NCBI RefSeq assembly: GCF_005768555.2
Contig: NZ_VCHX02000101.1
Location: 1 to 64,000, forward strand
Direction of reading: 5' to 3'
Length of the DNA: 64,000 nt
DNA from: Streptomyces sporangiiformans
Lineage (GTDB): Bacteria; Actinomycetota; Actinomycetes; Streptomycetales; Streptomycetaceae
How positions within the stretch are numbered: the first letter of the stretch is position 1; every line of letters begins with the position of its first letter. Below the pieces are notes generated by a model, which saw only the letters and a list, made by a program, of their open reading frames with translations, ran no database searches and was not told where the DNA came from. The translations under genes were made by a program, and so were the position numbers. Positions 25,415-34,119 of the stretch are shown piece after piece.

Positions 25415-25651
25415 CTACCCTCCCGCCAACCTCTCCTCTGCCGCCCTCTCCTTCGCCATTCGCCTGAGCGCTCTCTCGGACGGCTGCGCGGGACGCTCCG
25501 GGATGAGCAGGTCGTTCTCGTCCACGTACCACTCGGAGGACGGGTCGTAGAAGCAGTGCCGGTCCAACAAGTGTGCGGCGCTCGGCTCTTCATGGGTCAC
25601 GGTCCGGAAGTACCCCTTGTGCCAGACCCAGGAGCGTGTCTCCCGGGACAT
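25415..25651 (-). CDS. Small protein, unknown
   Basis: 78 aa, convergent with the previous gene (13-bp gap). MSRETRSWVWHKGYFRTVTH, then SEWYVDENDLLIPERPAQPS and an Arg/Glu-rich C-terminal helix. Aromatic-rich start and charged end suggest a folded cytosolic protein. It lies 39 bp after the next leftward gene, probably cotranscribed. Confidence 0.5.
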   Translation of the reverse strand: MSRETRSWVWHKGYFRTVTHEEPSAAHLLDRHCFYDPSSEWYVDENDLLIPERPAQPSERALRRMAKERAAEERLAGG

Positions 25652-25690
25652 GCCGCCGCCGCTGCCCTTTCATCTTCACCAAGGGCATGC

Positions 25691-26452
25691 TCAGTCCCTG
25701 AGCCGAGTCGCCGCGAACTCGAGGAGTTCACCGAGCCCGATCTCGCGGGGGGATCCGGGTTGCGTGCCCCACTCCGCAAGCAACCAAGTCCCGTGCCACT
25801 CAACCCGCCACGCTCCTCCGTGACGGTTCTCGAACTCGACGAAACTGCCGCCCGCGCCTTCCATCCACTCGATCTCCTCCACAAGCCGACGCGGTTCGGT
25901 GAAGCCTCTACCGGGATTGGTGCTTCGGCCCTTGGTCCGGGTGTTGGCGTACCGCATCTTCAGGAAGGGCAGCGGCTCCCGGTCGAGGTTGTTCAGTCGG
26001 AGCATGCGATAGCGGGTGATCGCTTCGTCGAGCGTTTCCTGACCGGAGAACTCACAGGCGTACGCAGGGAATGTCAGCCGGACGTGCGGCGTCATTTCCG
26101 GGTGCTGGACGTGATAGAAGTCGTGCACTTCGGGGGCTATACCAACAACCGCGTCGAAGCCGTGAGGACCAGTCGGCACCCGGAACCCCTCCAGCGCACC
26201 GAGATACGGATTCCGGGCGAAGATCTCCTTCTCCCTCTCGCGGGCGAACTCCAGGGTGGCCACGGCCAGTTCGTGATCGTAGGAGTTGCGACCGCTCAGC
26301 TGGAGCAGCCGCGTCCCGTCGGCGGAGAGCGCCCCGGCAAACTCGATCCCCCGCACCGGCGACCAGCGCCAGGCTCCGTCGAGCCCGGCGATCGGGGTCA
26401 CATTGCGAAAGCCGGCGACAACAGCCGGAAGGTCCACGGTCTGAGGGTCCAC
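25691..26452 (-). CDS. Cytosolic protein, unknown (SUKH-like end)
   Basis: 253 aa from ATG 26452. Two beta-rich halves: FAGALSADGTRLLQLSGRNS, EALEGFRVPTGPHGFDAVVG, and a C-terminal part GGAWRVEWHGTWLLAEWGTQ ending GLGELLEFAATRLRD. The ending resembles the closing strand and helix of SUKH-type immunity proteins but the rest does not convince me. No membrane segment. Confidence 0.6.
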   Translation of the reverse strand: MDPQTVDLPAVVAGFRNVTPIAGLDGAWRWSPVRGIEFAGALSADGTRLLQLSGRNSYDHELAVATLEFAREREKEIFARNPYLGALEGFRVPTGPHGFDAVVGIAPEVHDFYHVQHPEMTPHVRLTFPAYACEFSGQETLDEAITRYRMLRLNNLDREPLPFLKMRYANTRTKGRSTNPGRGFTEPRRLVEEIEWMEGAGGSFVEFENRHGGAWRVEWHGTWLLAEWGTQPGSPREIGLGELLEFAATRLRD

Positions 26453-26661
26453 GACCCCACCCTACGAGGGGGCGGGAAACCGTACGGCTGTCGTCCTGGC
26501 CTCGCCCACCCTCTGGATTGCGACGAGGAGTTCACCTTCGCCAAATCCCAGGATGAGGACGAGGACGAGGACGAGCGCGGGACCTCCCGCTGATCATCCA
26601 TACGAGTGAGCCAGTGGCATACACCCGTCTGGCTTGAATTGCGGTCATTACCGTCCGCCAC

Positions 26662-27540
26662 ATGGTCAGCTCATCCCACGAGGCGATGCATCGCATCTTC
26701 CAGGAGGACCCCGGCGCCTTCGCGCGGACCTTCCGGGCCCTCGATCTCCCCTTCCCGGACCCGGTCGCGGTGTCCCTCATGCCCACCGACCTCACGGAGA
26801 TCCAGCCGCTGGAACGGCGGGTGGACACCCTCCTCAGGCTCGACACCGCCTCCGGCGAGAGCCACCTCCTGGTCGTCGAGGCCCAGGGCAAGAAAGACCC
26901 GGAGAAGCCCGCCAGCTGGGCTTATTACATCGCTCATCTCTACGCGAAGTACCGCATCCCGCCTGTCCTGCTGGTCACCTGCCAGGACAAGGCCACCGCT
27001 ACCTGGGCCGCCAATCCCATCACCATCGGACCCAAACAGTGGCGCACCCTCACCTTGCGCCCTCTCGTTCTCGGCCCGCACAACGTCCCCGCCATCACCG
27101 ACCCGTCCACCGCGGCCCGCGACATCCCCCTCGCGACACTCTCCGCCATCACTCATGGCAAGGACGACAACGCCGCTGCCATACTGAAAGCCCTGGCCGC
27201 CGCTTTGAAAACCGTCGACGAAGACACCGCGAGGATCTTCGCCGAGCTCACCGAACTAGGCCTCGGGACCGCCCCGGCCGCCAAGACCTGGAGGCACTTG
27301 ATGTCCGTCGACCTCTCCTTCTTCCGCTCGGAGACCTCCCAGCGTCTGCGCGCCGAGGGCCGCGTAGAGGGTCATGCCGAGGACATCCTGCTGGTCCTGG
27401 GCGAGCGCGGCATCGACGTCCCGGACGACGTTCGCGCGCGGATCACAAGCTGCACCGACCTGGAAACACTCCGAGGCTGGCTCAAGCGCTCCCTCACAGC
27501 CGCCACCGCCGAAGACCTGTTCGCGAACCCGAAGGACTGA
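26662..27540 (+). CDS. Rpn/YhgA-like PD-(D/E)XK-type protein
   Basis: 292 aa from ATG 26662. SHEAMHRIFQEDPGAFARTF, then LERRVDTLLRLD and HLLVVEAQGKKDPEKPASWA, which gives the D...ExQ layout of PD-(D/E)XK nuclease-like folds (about residues 52-75). The rest is helical, with a C-terminal segment RSETSQRLRAEGRVEGHAED followed by GIDVPDDVRARI. Such genes are common in Streptomyces and annotated as putative transposase or Rpn-family. The last 268 bp are duplicated immediately downstream. Confidence 0.75.
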   Translation: MVSSSHEAMHRIFQEDPGAFARTFRALDLPFPDPVAVSLMPTDLTEIQPLERRVDTLLRLDTASGESHLLVVEAQGKKDPEKPASWAYYIAHLYAKYRIPPVLLVTCQDKATATWAANPITIGPKQWRTLTLRPLVLGPHNVPAITDPSTAARDIPLATLSAITHGKDDNAAAILKALAAALKTVDEDTARIFAELTELGLGTAPAAKTWRHLMSVDLSFFRSETSQRLRAEGRVEGHAEDILLVLGERGIDVPDDVRARITSCTDLETLRGWLKRSLTAATAEDLFANPKD

Positions 27541-27567
27541 CGGGCGGCGTGGGCACAGCCGCATGAC

Positions 27568-27859
27568 CCCCGGCCGCCAAGACCTGAGGCACTTGATGTC
27601 CGTCGACCTCTCCTTCTTCCGCTCGGAGACCTCCCAGCGCCTGCGCGCCGAAGGGCGCGCCGAGGGCCGTACAGAGGGCCGCGTAGAGAGTCACGCCGAG
27701 GACATCCTGCTGGTCCCGGGCGAGCGCGGCATCGACGTCCCGGACGACGTTCGCGCGCGGATCACAAGCTGCACCGACCTGGAAACACTCCGAGGCTGGC
27801 TCAAGCGCTCCCTCACGGCCGGCACCGCCGAAGATCTGTTCGCGGATACGAAGGCCTGA
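27568..27859 (+). pseudogene. Duplicated 3' end of the Rpn-like gene
   Basis: The segment CGGCCGCCAAGACCTG onward repeats 27273-27540 with a 1-bp deletion (CCTGGAGG to CCTGAGG), a few substitutions, and a 24-bp in-frame expansion that turns AEGRVEG into AEGRAEGRTEGRVES. It ends with its own stop at 27859. There is no start codon with a ribosome site, so it is an untranslated tandem-duplication relic. Confidence 0.85.
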
Positions 27860-27877
27860 CGAGCGGCGGTGAAAGGT

Positions 27878-27897
27878 CGGCCCCCACCAGGGGGCCG
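27878..27897. terminator. Hairpin terminator between convergent genes
   Basis: CGGCCCCC-ACCA-GGGGGCCG: a perfect 8-bp stem with a 4-base loop, 18 bp after the duplicated tail and 95 bp from the end of the convergent LysM gene. No T-run, as usual in Streptomyces; it could serve both directions. Confidence 0.7.
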
Positions 27898-27992
27898 GCA
27901 TGACGAACTCTGGGCGGACCCGTCATCAGCAAGGTGCTGCTGCGCCACCCGCCGGTGGCCGACGACGAGTCCGCCCAGAGGTTCGGGCTTGA

Positions 27993-28793
27993 TCAGTAGG
28001 GCCCGTTGACGTTGTCGATCGAGCCGTACCTGTCGGCGGCGTAGTTACAGGCCGCCGCGATGTTCGCGACCGGGTCGAAGGGGTCGTTCGCCGTACCAGG
28101 CACGTGGTAGGCGGCGAAGGTCGGATCGATGACCTGCAGGAGGCCCTTGGACGGCGTCCCGGCCGCAGCGTTGGAGTCCCAGTTGTTGATGGCCTGCGGA
28201 TTCCCCGACGACTCGCGCATGATGTTGCGGTAGATGCCGTCGTAGGTGCCCGGGATCCCGTTCTTGGCCATGACGTCCAGAGCCTCCTTGATCCAGCCGT
28301 CGAGGTCGTTCGTGTACGACTTCGCGGCGGCGGGAGCGGCGGCTGGCGCTGCGGGCTTGGCGGGGGCCGTCGAGGCCTTCGGCGCCTTCGGCGCCTTAGA
28401 TGTCGCTTTCGCCTTACTTGACGACGATTGCACCTTTTTCGTGCCGAGCGTCAGCGTGAGGCCTGGGTAGATCATCGCCGGGTCGTTGCCGATGACCGCA
28501 CGGTTGGCCTTGTACAGCTTCTTCCAGCCGCCCTTCGTGTGGTGCTTTCGCGCGATCTTGAACAGCGTGTCGCCCCGGACCACCTTGTACGTGATGAGCC
28601 TTACATCCGGGACTGTGACTTTCCCCGCCTTTGCGAACTGCGCGACCTGAGCGACCTGAGCCGACTCGACGGCGTGAGCGCCGGTCGCCCCCGTGATCGG
28701 GAGCGCGAGCGCGACTCCGCCCGCCCCCGCGGCGACGATGCCCCGGGTGAGGGGGTGGATTCTCTGACGGCGGTGCTTACCTCGTGCGGGCAT
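27993..28793 (-). CDS. Secreted LysM - transglycosylase-like cell wall protein
   Basis: 266 aa from ATG 28793. Signal peptide (RGIVAAGAGGVALALPITGA), LysM domain about 68-115 (YKVVRGDTLFKIARKHHTKG, IYPGLTLTLG), a Lys/Ala/Pro linker, then an SLT-type lysozyme domain: NIMRESSGNPQAINNWDSNA with the catalytic Glu near 193, SKGLLQVIDPTFAAYH and NIAAACNYAADRYGSIDNVN. It acts on peptidoglycan outside the cell. The long leader carries a c-di-AMP riboswitch, matching known control of cell-wall hydrolases. Confidence 0.92.
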   Translation of the reverse strand: MPARGKHRRQRIHPLTRGIVAAGAGGVALALPITGATGAHAVESAQVAQVAQFAKAGKVTVPDVRLITYKVVRGDTLFKIARKHHTKGGWKKLYKANRAVIGNDPAMIYPGLTLTLGTKKVQSSSSKAKATSKAPKAPKASTAPAKPAAPAAAPAAAKSYTNDLDGWIKEALDVMAKNGIPGTYDGIYRNIMRESSGNPQAINNWDSNAAAGTPSKGLLQVIDPTFAAYHVPGTANDPFDPVANIAAACNYAADRYGSIDNVNGPY

Positions 28794-28802
28794 GACGATT
28801 TC

Positions 28803-28980
28803 CTCTCCGGCGCCTGCGAGGTGAGCTGTCGGGTTCGGGCTGGAGGTGCCCGGCCGCACGGTGCGTGCGGCTTCACCCCAAGCCGTTCCGGTATCCGGAT
28901 CGGCGACTTACCTGGGTCCCCCGCTCCTGCCTTAGCGCGTGGATGGATGGGTTCCGGGGCGGCGGCAGGATTCGGCGATC
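28803..28980 (-). promoter_or_regulatory. c-di-AMP riboswitch (ydaO/yuaA type)
   Basis: In the 5' leader of the LysM/transglycosylase gene, read on the minus strand, the conserved blocks of the ydaO motif occur in order: GCCGAATCC, GGGGGACCCAGGTAA, CTTGGGGTGAAGCC, CCCGAACCCGACAGCTCACC, then TCGCAGGCG. The motif ends about 10 nt before the start codon. In Streptomyces this class represses cell-wall hydrolase genes such as rpfA when c-di-AMP binds. Order, spacing and target gene all agree. Confidence 0.92.
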
Positions 28981-29518
28981 CGCCCGGATCGACGAGAACG
29001 TATGCGAGAGCACACAGGCGGAACAAGACCCGAAATCAGGTCGAGATTCGCACAACCCGGTCAGAACGAGTGGGCAAATCACCCGATTACGACGGAGCCC
29101 AAAACTCAACTTGCCTTCCGCAAAGGCAAAGTAGCGAGACTCGGCACAGCGCCCGATCTGCCCCAACGTGACTCATTTCACGCGATCAAGCACAACCAAG
29201 CACAACCAAGCACCTGCAAGTGCAGTCAAAGCGGTAATCAAGACAACTCGGGCATTACGTTCCAAGCGCCCAAACAGGCATGCCCCGTGGGCCGAGCCCG
29301 CCGGCCCCTTCCAGGGAGAGGTCCGCGTCCGCATAGTCACCGGAGAGCCGGCCCCCGGCCCGAGTCCGGCTTTGAAGTGGCGGCCGCAGCCTCGGTGTTC
29401 GCGACGCCTGTAGCCCCGCGAAGCAGAAATTCGGGTCGAACGTCCGCCGCCTTGAGGGTATTTCTGTAGTTGAGCCGCAAGTGGCGGCCACCCGCACAGC
29501 AGCCAGAGAGGCGCCTTT
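28981..29518. other. Intergenic region, divergent promoters
   Basis: 538 bp upstream of both the riboswitch and the APH gene, with visibly lower GC than its surroundings (29000-29280). It holds a short direct repeat (CAAGCACAAC, two and a half copies from 29187). Long leaders upstream of riboswitches are normal. No coding signal seen. Confidence 0.4.
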
Positions 29519-30499
29519 ATGCAGAGCGCGGCCGACTTCATTGCGGATACCTATGAGCTGGGCACTGGACCGTGGACGATGACACCGGTCACCCGTGGCG
29601 CGCTGGGGCAGATCTGGAAGTTGTCCGGGAATGGCACCTCATGGGCAGTGAAGGAGCTCCTCTTCGGCTGTGACGAGCGGCAGGTCCACCGGGAATCCGC
29701 ATTGCGGAACGCCACGGAGAAGCTGGGCATCTCAGCGCCACGTCTCATCCCGAATCGCAACGACGGATACGTCTCCCAACTCACCCCCGCACTGGGCGGG
29801 TCCTTTGTGAAGCTGTACGACTGGGTCGACGGAACCGAGGCGGACGCCTCTGATCCGGGCATCCTGAGCTGGTGCGGCCGGACCCTGGCCATCCTCCACA
29901 GAGCCGGAGAGGGCGCGAGCGAGACACCCGCCCCCTGGTATGAACAGTGCCACCAGGAGGCCGACTGGGCAGAGCTGCACAAGGAGGTTCGCCGGGTCGC
30001 CATGCCGTGGTCGGACGCGCTGGGCCGGTTCATCGCCACTTCGGCTGTGGAGCTGGCGCACTATGTGACTCCGTCCGCTCCAGGTGATGTGGTGACGTCA
30101 CATCTCGACATGCAGCCGCAGAATGTCCTGGTCGGTCCGACGGGGCCGGTTCTCCTCGACTGGGACAACGCCGGTTCCATATCGGCGGAACGCGAGCTCG
30201 CTCGCGTCGTATACGTCTGGGCGGGCGGGAACAACTTCCACGCTGATTCCGCCCGGCGATTGGTGCGCGCATACCTGGGCGCCGGGGGCGGCGCAGTCAT
30301 CAAGAACCTGGAATCGTTCTCGATGCTTTTCGCAACGGCCTTGAACTACGTTTACGTGCAGGCGGAGTGTGCGGTCGATCCGAACGTGACTGCCGAGCAG
30401 CGTGCGTTCGCGAGCAATCAGGTCGTCACTTCTCTGCAGAACTTTCCAGACTTGACCGCGGTCTCCCGATTGACAGAAGCGCTCGAGGCCGAGTGGTGA
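29519..30499 (+). CDS. Aminoglycoside phosphotransferase (APH)-fold kinase
   Basis: 326 aa from ATG 29519 (AGAGAGG site). N-lobe with SWAVKELLF, catalytic loop SHLDMQPQNVLVGPTGPVLL (about 193-212) with the catalytic Asp and Asn, then LDWDNAG, the DFG-equivalent. The usual HGD is HLD here. The family phosphorylates aminoglycosides, sugars, choline or other small molecules; the substrate cannot be read from sequence. No resistance neighbours. Confidence 0.85.
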   Translation: MQSAADFIADTYELGTGPWTMTPVTRGALGQIWKLSGNGTSWAVKELLFGCDERQVHRESALRNATEKLGISAPRLIPNRNDGYVSQLTPALGGSFVKLYDWVDGTEADASDPGILSWCGRTLAILHRAGEGASETPAPWYEQCHQEADWAELHKEVRRVAMPWSDALGRFIATSAVELAHYVTPSAPGDVVTSHLDMQPQNVLVGPTGPVLLDWDNAGSISAERELARVVYVWAGGNNFHADSARRLVRAYLGAGGGAVIKNLESFSMLFATALNYVYVQAECAVDPNVTAEQRAFASNQVVTSLQNFPDLTAVSRLTEALEAEW

Positions 30500-31170
30500 T
30501 CGAGGAGTTCCTCCAAGGCACGGGCGTAGGCGCGGAAACCTGCTCTGCCGCTCTCCGGCGCGCTCGAGTCAGGGCGGAGGATGCCCGGTAGAAAAGCGAC
30601 CCGCCAGGTCCTGAAAACGCTCGTCGGAGTACTTCGCCCCGTCCCGTCCGCCAGGTCGACGGCGATCCTGAGGATCTCGGCGACCTCCTCCGCCCCCTGC
30701 TGTGCTTCCGTTCCCGCAGTGAGAGCGCCGCTGATCAGGGCTTGCAGGAAGTGTGTGAGCTGCAGGTCCGCGCCCATGTGGCACATGCGGCGCACTGTCG
30801 AGGGCTCTTCGAGTTCTTCCTGGCGTTCCGGAACCCCTTCGACACCGCCGGACCAGAGAAGCAGGAAGGGGGCCACCACTTCGTAATCGCTGAACCATCC
30901 CAGGTCGTCGTTGAGCGCCATGGCCGCGTCGCTGAATCCGCAGACCGTGCGGATGCCGTTCAGCAGGCGATCCACCTCGTCCTGCCGGCGTGTCAGAAAG
31001 TCGCCCACGGACACGTCAGGAAGCGCCCAGGTGCCGGTGGCGCGCACGGCCCCGATCTCCACGATGCCGCCGAGCGGGCCGAGGATCTCGCGCGCGAGCC
31101 TCGACTCCGGGACAGAGTAAGAGACAGATTCAGAGCCAGGGCCCGAACCAGGGCCCGTCCGTCCTGACAC
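30418..31170 (-). CDS. Immunity-array protein, paralog of the 32636 gene
   Basis: 250 aa from GTG 31170. Shared with the gene at 32636: ILGPLGGIVEIGAVRATGTW against LWGILELGAVMESGAELGAW, then LPDVSVGDFL, DEVDRLLNGIR, DLQLTHFLQALI and FRTWRVAFLPGILRPD. The paralog ends 28 codons earlier (HALEDLVDPYR). Here the frame runs on into the 3' end of the kinase gene, an 82-bp tail-to-tail overlap, suggesting the original stop was lost. Cytosolic and helical; family unrecognised. Confidence 0.72.
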   Translation of the reverse strand: MSGRTGPGSGPGSESVSYSVPESRLAREILGPLGGIVEIGAVRATGTWALPDVSVGDFLTRRQDEVDRLLNGIRTVCGFSDAAMALNDDLGWFSDYEVVAPFLLLWSGGVEGVPERQEELEEPSTVRRMCHMGADLQLTHFLQALISGALTAGTEAQQGAEEVAEILRIAVDLADGTGRSTPTSVFRTWRVAFLPGILRPDSSAPESGRAGFRAYARALEELLDHHSASSASVNRETAVKSGKFCREVTT

Positions 31171-31175
31171 GTGCT

Positions 31176-31472
31176 TCAGGACTGGTAGGGCTGCTGCTGC
31201 GGCTGCCCGTACGTCTGACCGCCCTGGCCGCTCGCGCCCTGCGCGTGCACCTGCAGCTGCTCAGCCTGTTCCTTGGTCACCTTCTGCTCCGCACCGCAGA
31301 AGGTGCACTGCGTCGCGAACTTCGTGGAGAACGGGAACAGCGGCACGAAGAACAGCGTGAACTTCGTGACGCGCTTTTTGAGCGTGTGCGCGGCGGGATT
31401 GCCGCAGTGGGCGCACATCAGCGTCAGTATCGCGAGCTGGTACAGGTATCCCTTGGTGCCGAAGATGATCAT
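31176..31472 (-). CDS. Small zinc-ribbon protein
   Basis: 98 aa from ATG 31472 behind GGGAGGG. Two CxxC knuckles, CAHCGNPAAHT (about residue 20) and CTFCGAEQKVT (about 57), flank a hydrophobic stretch TLFFVPLFPFSTKF; the tail is Gln/Gly-rich. This matches the zinc-ribbon family widespread in actinobacteria. It ends 5 bp before the next gene's start. Confidence 0.82.
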   Translation of the reverse strand: MIIFGTKGYLYQLAILTLMCAHCGNPAAHTLKKRVTKFTLFFVPLFPFSTKFATQCTFCGAEQKVTKEQAEQLQVHAQGASGQGGQTYGQPQQQPYQS

Positions 31473-31596
31473 GTTGGTCCCTCCCGGGTCAGTGCCTGCC
31501 GGCCCGGTGCCGGCGAGCAGCTAGGTGCGGTCGCGAAGCACAGTCTCGTACACGTCGCCCCACCGAGAGAACGTATGCCCAGGTACCGGCCTTCAG

Positions 31597-31960
31597 TCAG
31601 GCGAGTTCGCGCTCGAGAAGGCACAGAAAGCGGGCCAGGTCGGAGGCGACGACCTCGCACGGGATCGGTCCTTCCGTGTAGACGCCTCCTGCGGCCAGCG
31701 AAGGGGGCAGCCGGTACACGGTCGTCCCATCGGTGGCGCTCAGGGCGAACAGTGCGCCTCCACCATCGGACCCGAAGACGACGACGGAGTCCTCACGCGT
31801 GCCGACGATCCGTGTCGGAAGTTCCCCGCGCAGCCCCGCGGCTGTCTGGTCCGCCGGGTGCACGAAGAAGCACCGAAGCAGCCGCGACATAGTTGTCGCC
31901 GGGCGGGTAGCCGTACCGGGAGGCGAACTGCTCCGTGAAGGTGGAGGCGAGCGCAGCCAT
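31597..31960 (-). pseudogene. SUKH/SMI1-like immunity gene, frameshifted
   Basis: Starts at ATG 31960 (MAALASTFTEQFASRYGYPP, GDNYVAAASVLL). The homology then moves to another frame near 31880-31895, continuing LLRCFFVHPADQTAAGLRGE, VVVFGSDGGGALFALSATDG, VYRLPPSLAAGGVY and ASDLARFLCLLEREL. The second half has the clear SUKH signature (FGSDGGG, Y.LP, D...FL). One indel breaks it. Confidence 0.72.
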
Positions 31961-31973
31961 GCGCCTGGCCCAT

Positions 31974-32636
31974 TCACCGATCCACTCGATACGGATCAAC
32001 CAAGTCCTCCAACGCGTGAGCATGTTTCCTGTAATTGACTCTGTCGCCCTCACATGAGCGTGCATCGGGACGCAAGAGGTCCGGCAGGAAGGTGACGCGC
32101 CACATCCGAAAGGTGTCCGACGCCACCCGTTCGCTGTCGACGCCCAGCAACGAGCCCGCCCTACGCACAACAGCGAGAACGAGTGCCGATGCCGCCGCAA
32201 CGCCAGGACCTCGCACTGTGGCAGCGCCCACCAGAGCATGCATGAGAGTGGCCAGCTGCAGGTCACCACCCGTGCGAACCATACGCCGCAGCACGGCAGG
32301 GTCATCGGTGTCAGGGGGATAGCCTTCGATGCAACCTGAGTACAGCATCAAACTCTCAGCCGTCACCTCGCGATCATGGGCCCACCCTCCCTGCCTCTCG
32401 AAGATGGCCATCGTCTCGGCGGAGAAGTCACCGATGTGTCGAACGCCTTCAAGAAGGCGATCCAGCTCATACCGACGAACCGCCACGAAGTCCGCAAGTG
32501 AGACATCTCGCAGGGACCACGCCCCCAACTCCGCCCCCGACTCCATCACCGCGCCCAGCTCCAGAATTCCCCACAGCGGAGCGAACACGTCGTAGCCGAG
32601 CCCTGTTTCCGAACTCGGCGCGCGCCTTTCCGTCAT
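31974..32636 (-). CDS. Immunity-array protein, paralog of the 31170 gene
   Basis: 220 aa; start placed at ATG 32636 by comparison with its paralog (GTG 32663 is an alternative). WGILELGAVMESGAELGAWS, VRRYELDRLLEGVRHIGDFS, GGDLQLATLMHALVGAATV and FRMWRVTFLPDLLRPDARS mark the family. No signal peptide. Divergence of the two copies is large, suggesting specificity for different partners (inference). Confidence 0.72.
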   Translation of the reverse strand: MTERRAPSSETGLGYDVFAPLWGILELGAVMESGAELGAWSLRDVSLADFVAVRRYELDRLLEGVRHIGDFSAETMAIFERQGGWAHDREVTAESLMLYSGCIEGYPPDTDDPAVLRRMVRTGGDLQLATLMHALVGAATVRGPGVAAASALVLAVVRRAGSLLGVDSERVASDTFRMWRVTFLPDLLRPDARSCEGDRVNYRKHAHALEDLVDPYRVDR

Positions 32637-32702
32637 CGCAGCAGACCCGTCCAGTAGTTCCACGCACCGATGAGCGCAGGCAAGGAATCAGTGCCATTCC
32701 TG

Positions 32703-33251
32703 TCAGGGGAGTTTCGGAATCAGGTCCAGCCAGGCGTGCAGATCCCGACGCGCGGATCCGTCCTCGAGGTGATCCAGGATCGCTCTCAACGGAGTCAGAA
32801 TGTTCTTGGCTTGCCGCAAAGAACGGATCTCCTCCGCCGAAAGCCTCCGCCAGTCGTCGGCGGCTCGGGAGATATCCTCCCGGCTCTTCCCCATCATGCC
32901 GATCGCGCAGGAAAGCGCCTCGGCCGGATCCCGCACGGAGCCGTTGCCCCCTGCCCCGAAGGTCTTGATCAGATAGGACCTGGACAGCACTTCCTCAGCC
33001 ACCGAGTCGCCCCTGGAAACCCCACCCTCGGAATGTTTACGCCGAGCCGCCTCAACAGCGAGTGCACCCCATCGGATCCGTTCTTCGTCGGGCAGGTTCT
33101 GATGCTGCATGAGACCGACACACCAGACTCGCACCATGGACCACGACCGCGCCGTGAGCGGCGTTCTCGAGGGGTCCGAGACCAGGTCCTCCAGGCCCGT
33201 GACAGACAGTCCTGTCAACCTGTCCGGTTCCAGCTCCGATGGGGAGTTCAT
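32703..33251 (-). CDS. Small cytosolic protein, unknown (immunity-array member)
   Basis: 182 aa from ATG 33251 (GGAAAG site). Helical, charged: LTARSWSMVRVWCVGLMQHQ, DEERIRWGALAVEAARRKHS, LSCAIGMMGKSREDISRAAD. It is transcribed with the genes to its left. Not recognised. Confidence 0.65.
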   Translation of the reverse strand: MNSPSELEPDRLTGLSVTGLEDLVSDPSRTPLTARSWSMVRVWCVGLMQHQNLPDEERIRWGALAVEAARRKHSEGGVSRGDSVAEEVLSRSYLIKTFGAGGNGSVRDPAEALSCAIGMMGKSREDISRAADDWRRLSAEEIRSLRQAKNILTPLRAILDHLEDGSARRDLHAWLDLIPKLP

Positions 33252-33296
33252 ATCTTTCCGCGCTGTAAGGCGAGATCCCCGGCACACATACCGCCG

Positions 33297-33944
33297 CTAC
33301 TCCACGAAGCGGAACGTCGACGTGATCGCGTCGAAGATGTCGAAGAACGAGTCCGCGAGGTCGAGCACCTGGCTGCTCCCGGCGACAAGGGCCACCTTGC
33401 CCTCCTGGCCGGGCACGGGGATGAACGTTTGCATGAGTACGGCACGGATGGTGCGGTTGAGGCTGTCACCGGGGACCGGGATGTCCTCGATGCCATGCGT
33501 ACGCGCGACCGACCCGACACCCGGGATGTCGACCGTCGTGACCTTCCGCCAGGCGTCGCCCTCCTTCTTGGCTTCGCGCACGGCGAGTTGGCTCGCGATG
33601 ACCTGGGGATCGGTGGACAGGGGCTCGCCGGCCTGCGTACGCCCGCCGACGAGCGAGACAGTGATCGAGCCGGTGATCGGGGTGTCGCCGCCGAAGCTCT
33701 CGGCCATGCAACCGCAGTACAGCGCGCCCGACTTCCAGGCGTCGGCGGCGGACTTCTGCAGGAAGGCGACGTACGTGTCCCGGTACTTGGCCAACTCCGG
33801 GCGCTGCTGGACCCGTTCGGTCACCATCTTGCGTATGGAGTCGTCCCGCGACTCGGGCCGCACGTCGAACTCCCACCACGACTCCGGCACCTTGATCCGA
33901 AAGCCGCCGCGCTCGATGGTGAGCGCCTCCATGTAGCGGGCCAT
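33297..33944 (-). CDS. DcrB/PsbP-like protein (reference intact copy)
   Basis: 215 aa from ATG 33944 with GGGGGAG upstream. IKVPESWWEFDVRPESRDDS opens the family; beta-rich middle GSITVSLVGGRT and DAWRKVTTVDIPGVGSVART; FIPVPGQEGKVALVAG; C-terminal helix FFDIFDAITSTFRFVE. This topology (short N-terminal strand, beta sheet, final helix) recalls DcrB/PsbP/LpqN-type proteins, which is inference. No signal peptide, so cytosolic. Five other copies in the window lie in T7SS-substrate cassettes. Confidence 0.75.
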   Translation of the reverse strand: MARYMEALTIERGGFRIKVPESWWEFDVRPESRDDSIRKMVTERVQQRPELAKYRDTYVAFLQKSAADAWKSGALYCGCMAESFGGDTPITGSITVSLVGGRTQAGEPLSTDPQVIASQLAVREAKKEGDAWRKVTTVDIPGVGSVARTHGIEDIPVPGDSLNRTIRAVLMQTFIPVPGQEGKVALVAGSSQVLDLADSFFDIFDAITSTFRFVE

Positions 33945-34119
33945 GCTGTTCTCCCCCGGTTCTGAAGCGAGCTGGTGTGCGTCAAGCCTACGAGGCCATG
34001 TACTCCTCGTCCCGACGGCTCATACGTACGCCAGCCATCCGGTGCCCATCGCCCAGGCGGCGACGACGAGGGTGGCGATGAGCCCGCCGTACGGGGGTGA
34101 ACGCCGGCCATCCGGGCCG

